Origin: Chitinophagaceae bacterium
GTDB taxonomy: Bacteria > Bacteroidota > Bacteroidia > Chitinophagales > Chitinophagaceae
Assembly (NCBI GenBank): GCA_019638625.1
Contig: JAHBTK010000008.1
Span: forward strand, 62,001-126,000
DNA length: 64,000 nt
Direction of reading: 5' to 3'
Shown here: one piece after another, positions 63,088 through 64,000 of the stretch
Position numbering within the stretch: the stretch's first letter is position 1
Layout: each line of letters begins with the position of its first letter
Notes under the pieces: generated by a model
The model's database searches: none
The model's input: only the letters and a program-made list of their open reading frames with translations
Told to the model about the DNA's origin: nothing
Position numbers and translations under genes: made by a program

Positions 63088-64000
63088 TTATTTTCCACGT
63101 TTTCCGGACGGTGGAAGGTCAATTACGCAACGGAAGCCGATATAAGACTTAGCAGTGTCCTGGTATTCGTAAGTACGGGCGCTTGTCTGAAGGAAGTATC
63201 CCACATCTTTCCAGCTTCCGCCTCTCAACACTTTTCTTTTCATACGCGGAGGATCACTGTCTTTCACATTCCAGCGAATATCCGGGTTCATATCGTGTTG
63301 AAAGTTGTAGGCTCCTTCGTAGAAGAAGGATGAGGTCCACTCTGCTACATTTCCTGCCATATTATATAATCCGAAGTCGTTTGGCCAATAAGCATCTGCA
63401 CGCACCGGGTATAAGCCGCCGTCTTCCGCATAGTTACCGCGTCCGGGCTTGAAGTTTGCCAGCAGGCATCCCTTCTTGTTTCTCAGGTAATAACCACCCC
63501 AGGGATAAGGCGCTTGTGAACGGCCGCCCCTGGCAGCATATTCCCACTCCGCTTCTGTCGGCAGCCGGAAGTCTGACTCCTGGGTCCTTTTCTCATTTTC
63601 AAGATAGCTGTTCAGGAATTTGGTTCTCCACTCACAGAACGCTACAGCCTGTTTCCAGTTAACGCCCACTACAGGATAGTTACCAAAAGCCGGGTGAGAA
63701 AAATATCTCTTGGACATCGGCTCGTTATAAGAATAGGAGAAATCCCTGATCCATACCAACGTGTCGGGGTATACGGGAACATCCTTTTTTACTATGAATT
63801 TAGACCGTACCTGGGAAGCGTTTTCCTTTTTAACCGCTTCCGAATAGTCAAAGGTTTCGGAATGATAGATCAGCTTATTGGCGTCTAATTCCTTTTTACC
63901 AAAAATACGGTTGTCAGGAGATACGATCATTGCATCCAACTGCTCCATTGTTTTGGGATCACCCCATTTAAGGGTCTGGATTTTTTTCCAGTCGAGACTA
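63088..64000 (-). CDS. gldK: Gliding motility/type IX secretion lipoprotein GldK (5' end outside the window)
   Basis: Outer-membrane-associated lipoprotein that forms the periplasmic ring with GldN. The frame is open to the window edge, so the N-terminus and signal are missing. The visible 304 residues are the FGE-sulfatase/SUMF1-like domain: PVVGVNWKQAVAFCEWR, FRLPTEAEWEYAARGG, PYPWGGYYLRN, FGLYNMAGNVAEWTSSFF, VLRGGSWKDVGYF, SARTYEYQDTAKSYIGFRCV. First gene of gldK-L-M-N in the usual order, whose promoter must lie beyond 64000. Confidence 0.93.
   Translation of the reverse strand, partial: SLDWKKIQTLKWGDPKTMEQLDAMIVSPDNRIFGKKELDANKLIYHSETFDYSEAVKKENASQVRSKFIVKKDVPVYPDTLVWIRDFSYSYNEPMSKRYFSHPAFGNYPVVGVNWKQAVAFCEWRTKFLNSYLENEKRTQESDFRLPTEAEWEYAARGGRSQAPYPWGGYYLRNKKGCLLANFKPGRGNYAEDGGLYPVRADAYWPNDFGLYNMAGNVAEWTSSFFYEGAYNFQHDMNPDIRWNVKDSDPPRMKRKVLRGGSWKDVGYFLQTSARTYEYQDTAKSYIGFRCVIDLPPSGKRGK

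Noticed and set aside
1..64000. rRNA, tRNA, transposase or prophage genes
   Set aside because: None was recognised in the gene-free gaps; a dedicated tRNA or ncRNA scan was not possible here.

Overview
The window comes from a Bacteroidota genome, most likely Chitinophagaceae or a close relative. The support is two SusC/SusD pairs, FecR/ECF-sigma regulation, a gldKLMN gliding/type IX secretion cluster, bacillithiol synthesis (bshC), many Bacteroidota-type lipoprotein signals, and recurrent -7 boxes of the form TAnnTTTG with little Shine-Dalgarno. Genus-level placement is inference; no rRNA is present.

Layout. 0.2-7.5 kb: a plus-strand nutrient-uptake operon (SusC with an STN domain, SusD, a DUF4874/DUF4832-type lipoprotein, a PKD plus CBM9-like lipoprotein). 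Its sigma/anti-sigma pair, if any, lies upstream of the window. 7.8-11.6 kb: proB-proA (proline synthesis) followed by a tagaturonate reductase (uxaB). 11.8-14.6 kb: an orphan TonB-receptor-like beta-barrel protein. 14.7-19.8 kb, minus strand: an endonuclease/exonuclease/phosphatase-fold protein, a sigma/anti-sigma/adhesin-like mini-operon, a bicupin and an AAA_14/DUF4143 ATPase preceded by two tandem copies of a palindromic operator-like sequence.

19.9-36.4 kb, minus strand: a carbohydrate-degradation cluster. In transcription order it has a GH36-like protein with an embedded concanavalin-like domain, a GH106 alpha-L-rhamnosidase, an 886-aa lipoprotein and a 601-aa secreted protein of unassigned function, a TIM-barrel glycosidase-like protein, an AT-rich S41 peptidase that looks like an insertion, and a DUF4838 protein. 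Divergent to it (36.7-43.7 kb, plus) lie an ECF sigma factor, FecR anti-sigma factor, SusC and SusD. I read the two halves as one polysaccharide utilisation locus aimed at a rhamnose-containing glycan, with uxaB possibly serving uronate catabolism elsewhere in the genome. A 38-codon FecR-like fragment inside the cluster suggests loss of an older regulator.

44-58.7 kb: housekeeping and mixed genes (Na+/H+ antiporter, RNase HI, a MORN-like/TonB protein, a LAS-type peptidase-like membrane protein, an ABM monooxygenase, bshC, a gluconate-dehydrogenase-type subunit plus GMC oxidoreductase plus CBM9-like trio, a saccharopine-dehydrogenase-like protein, gyrA, a TPR protein). 58.7-59.5 kb holds no gene but several palindromic repeats. 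59.5-64 kb, minus strand: gldK(partial)-gldL-gldM-gldN, the proton-powered motor and core ring of gliding/T9SS, closed by a strong terminator.

No rRNA, tRNA, CRISPR array, transposase or prophage gene was found. The least explained parts are the rhamnosidase cluster with its two unassigned large proteins, the ATPase operator repeats, and the FecR fragment.
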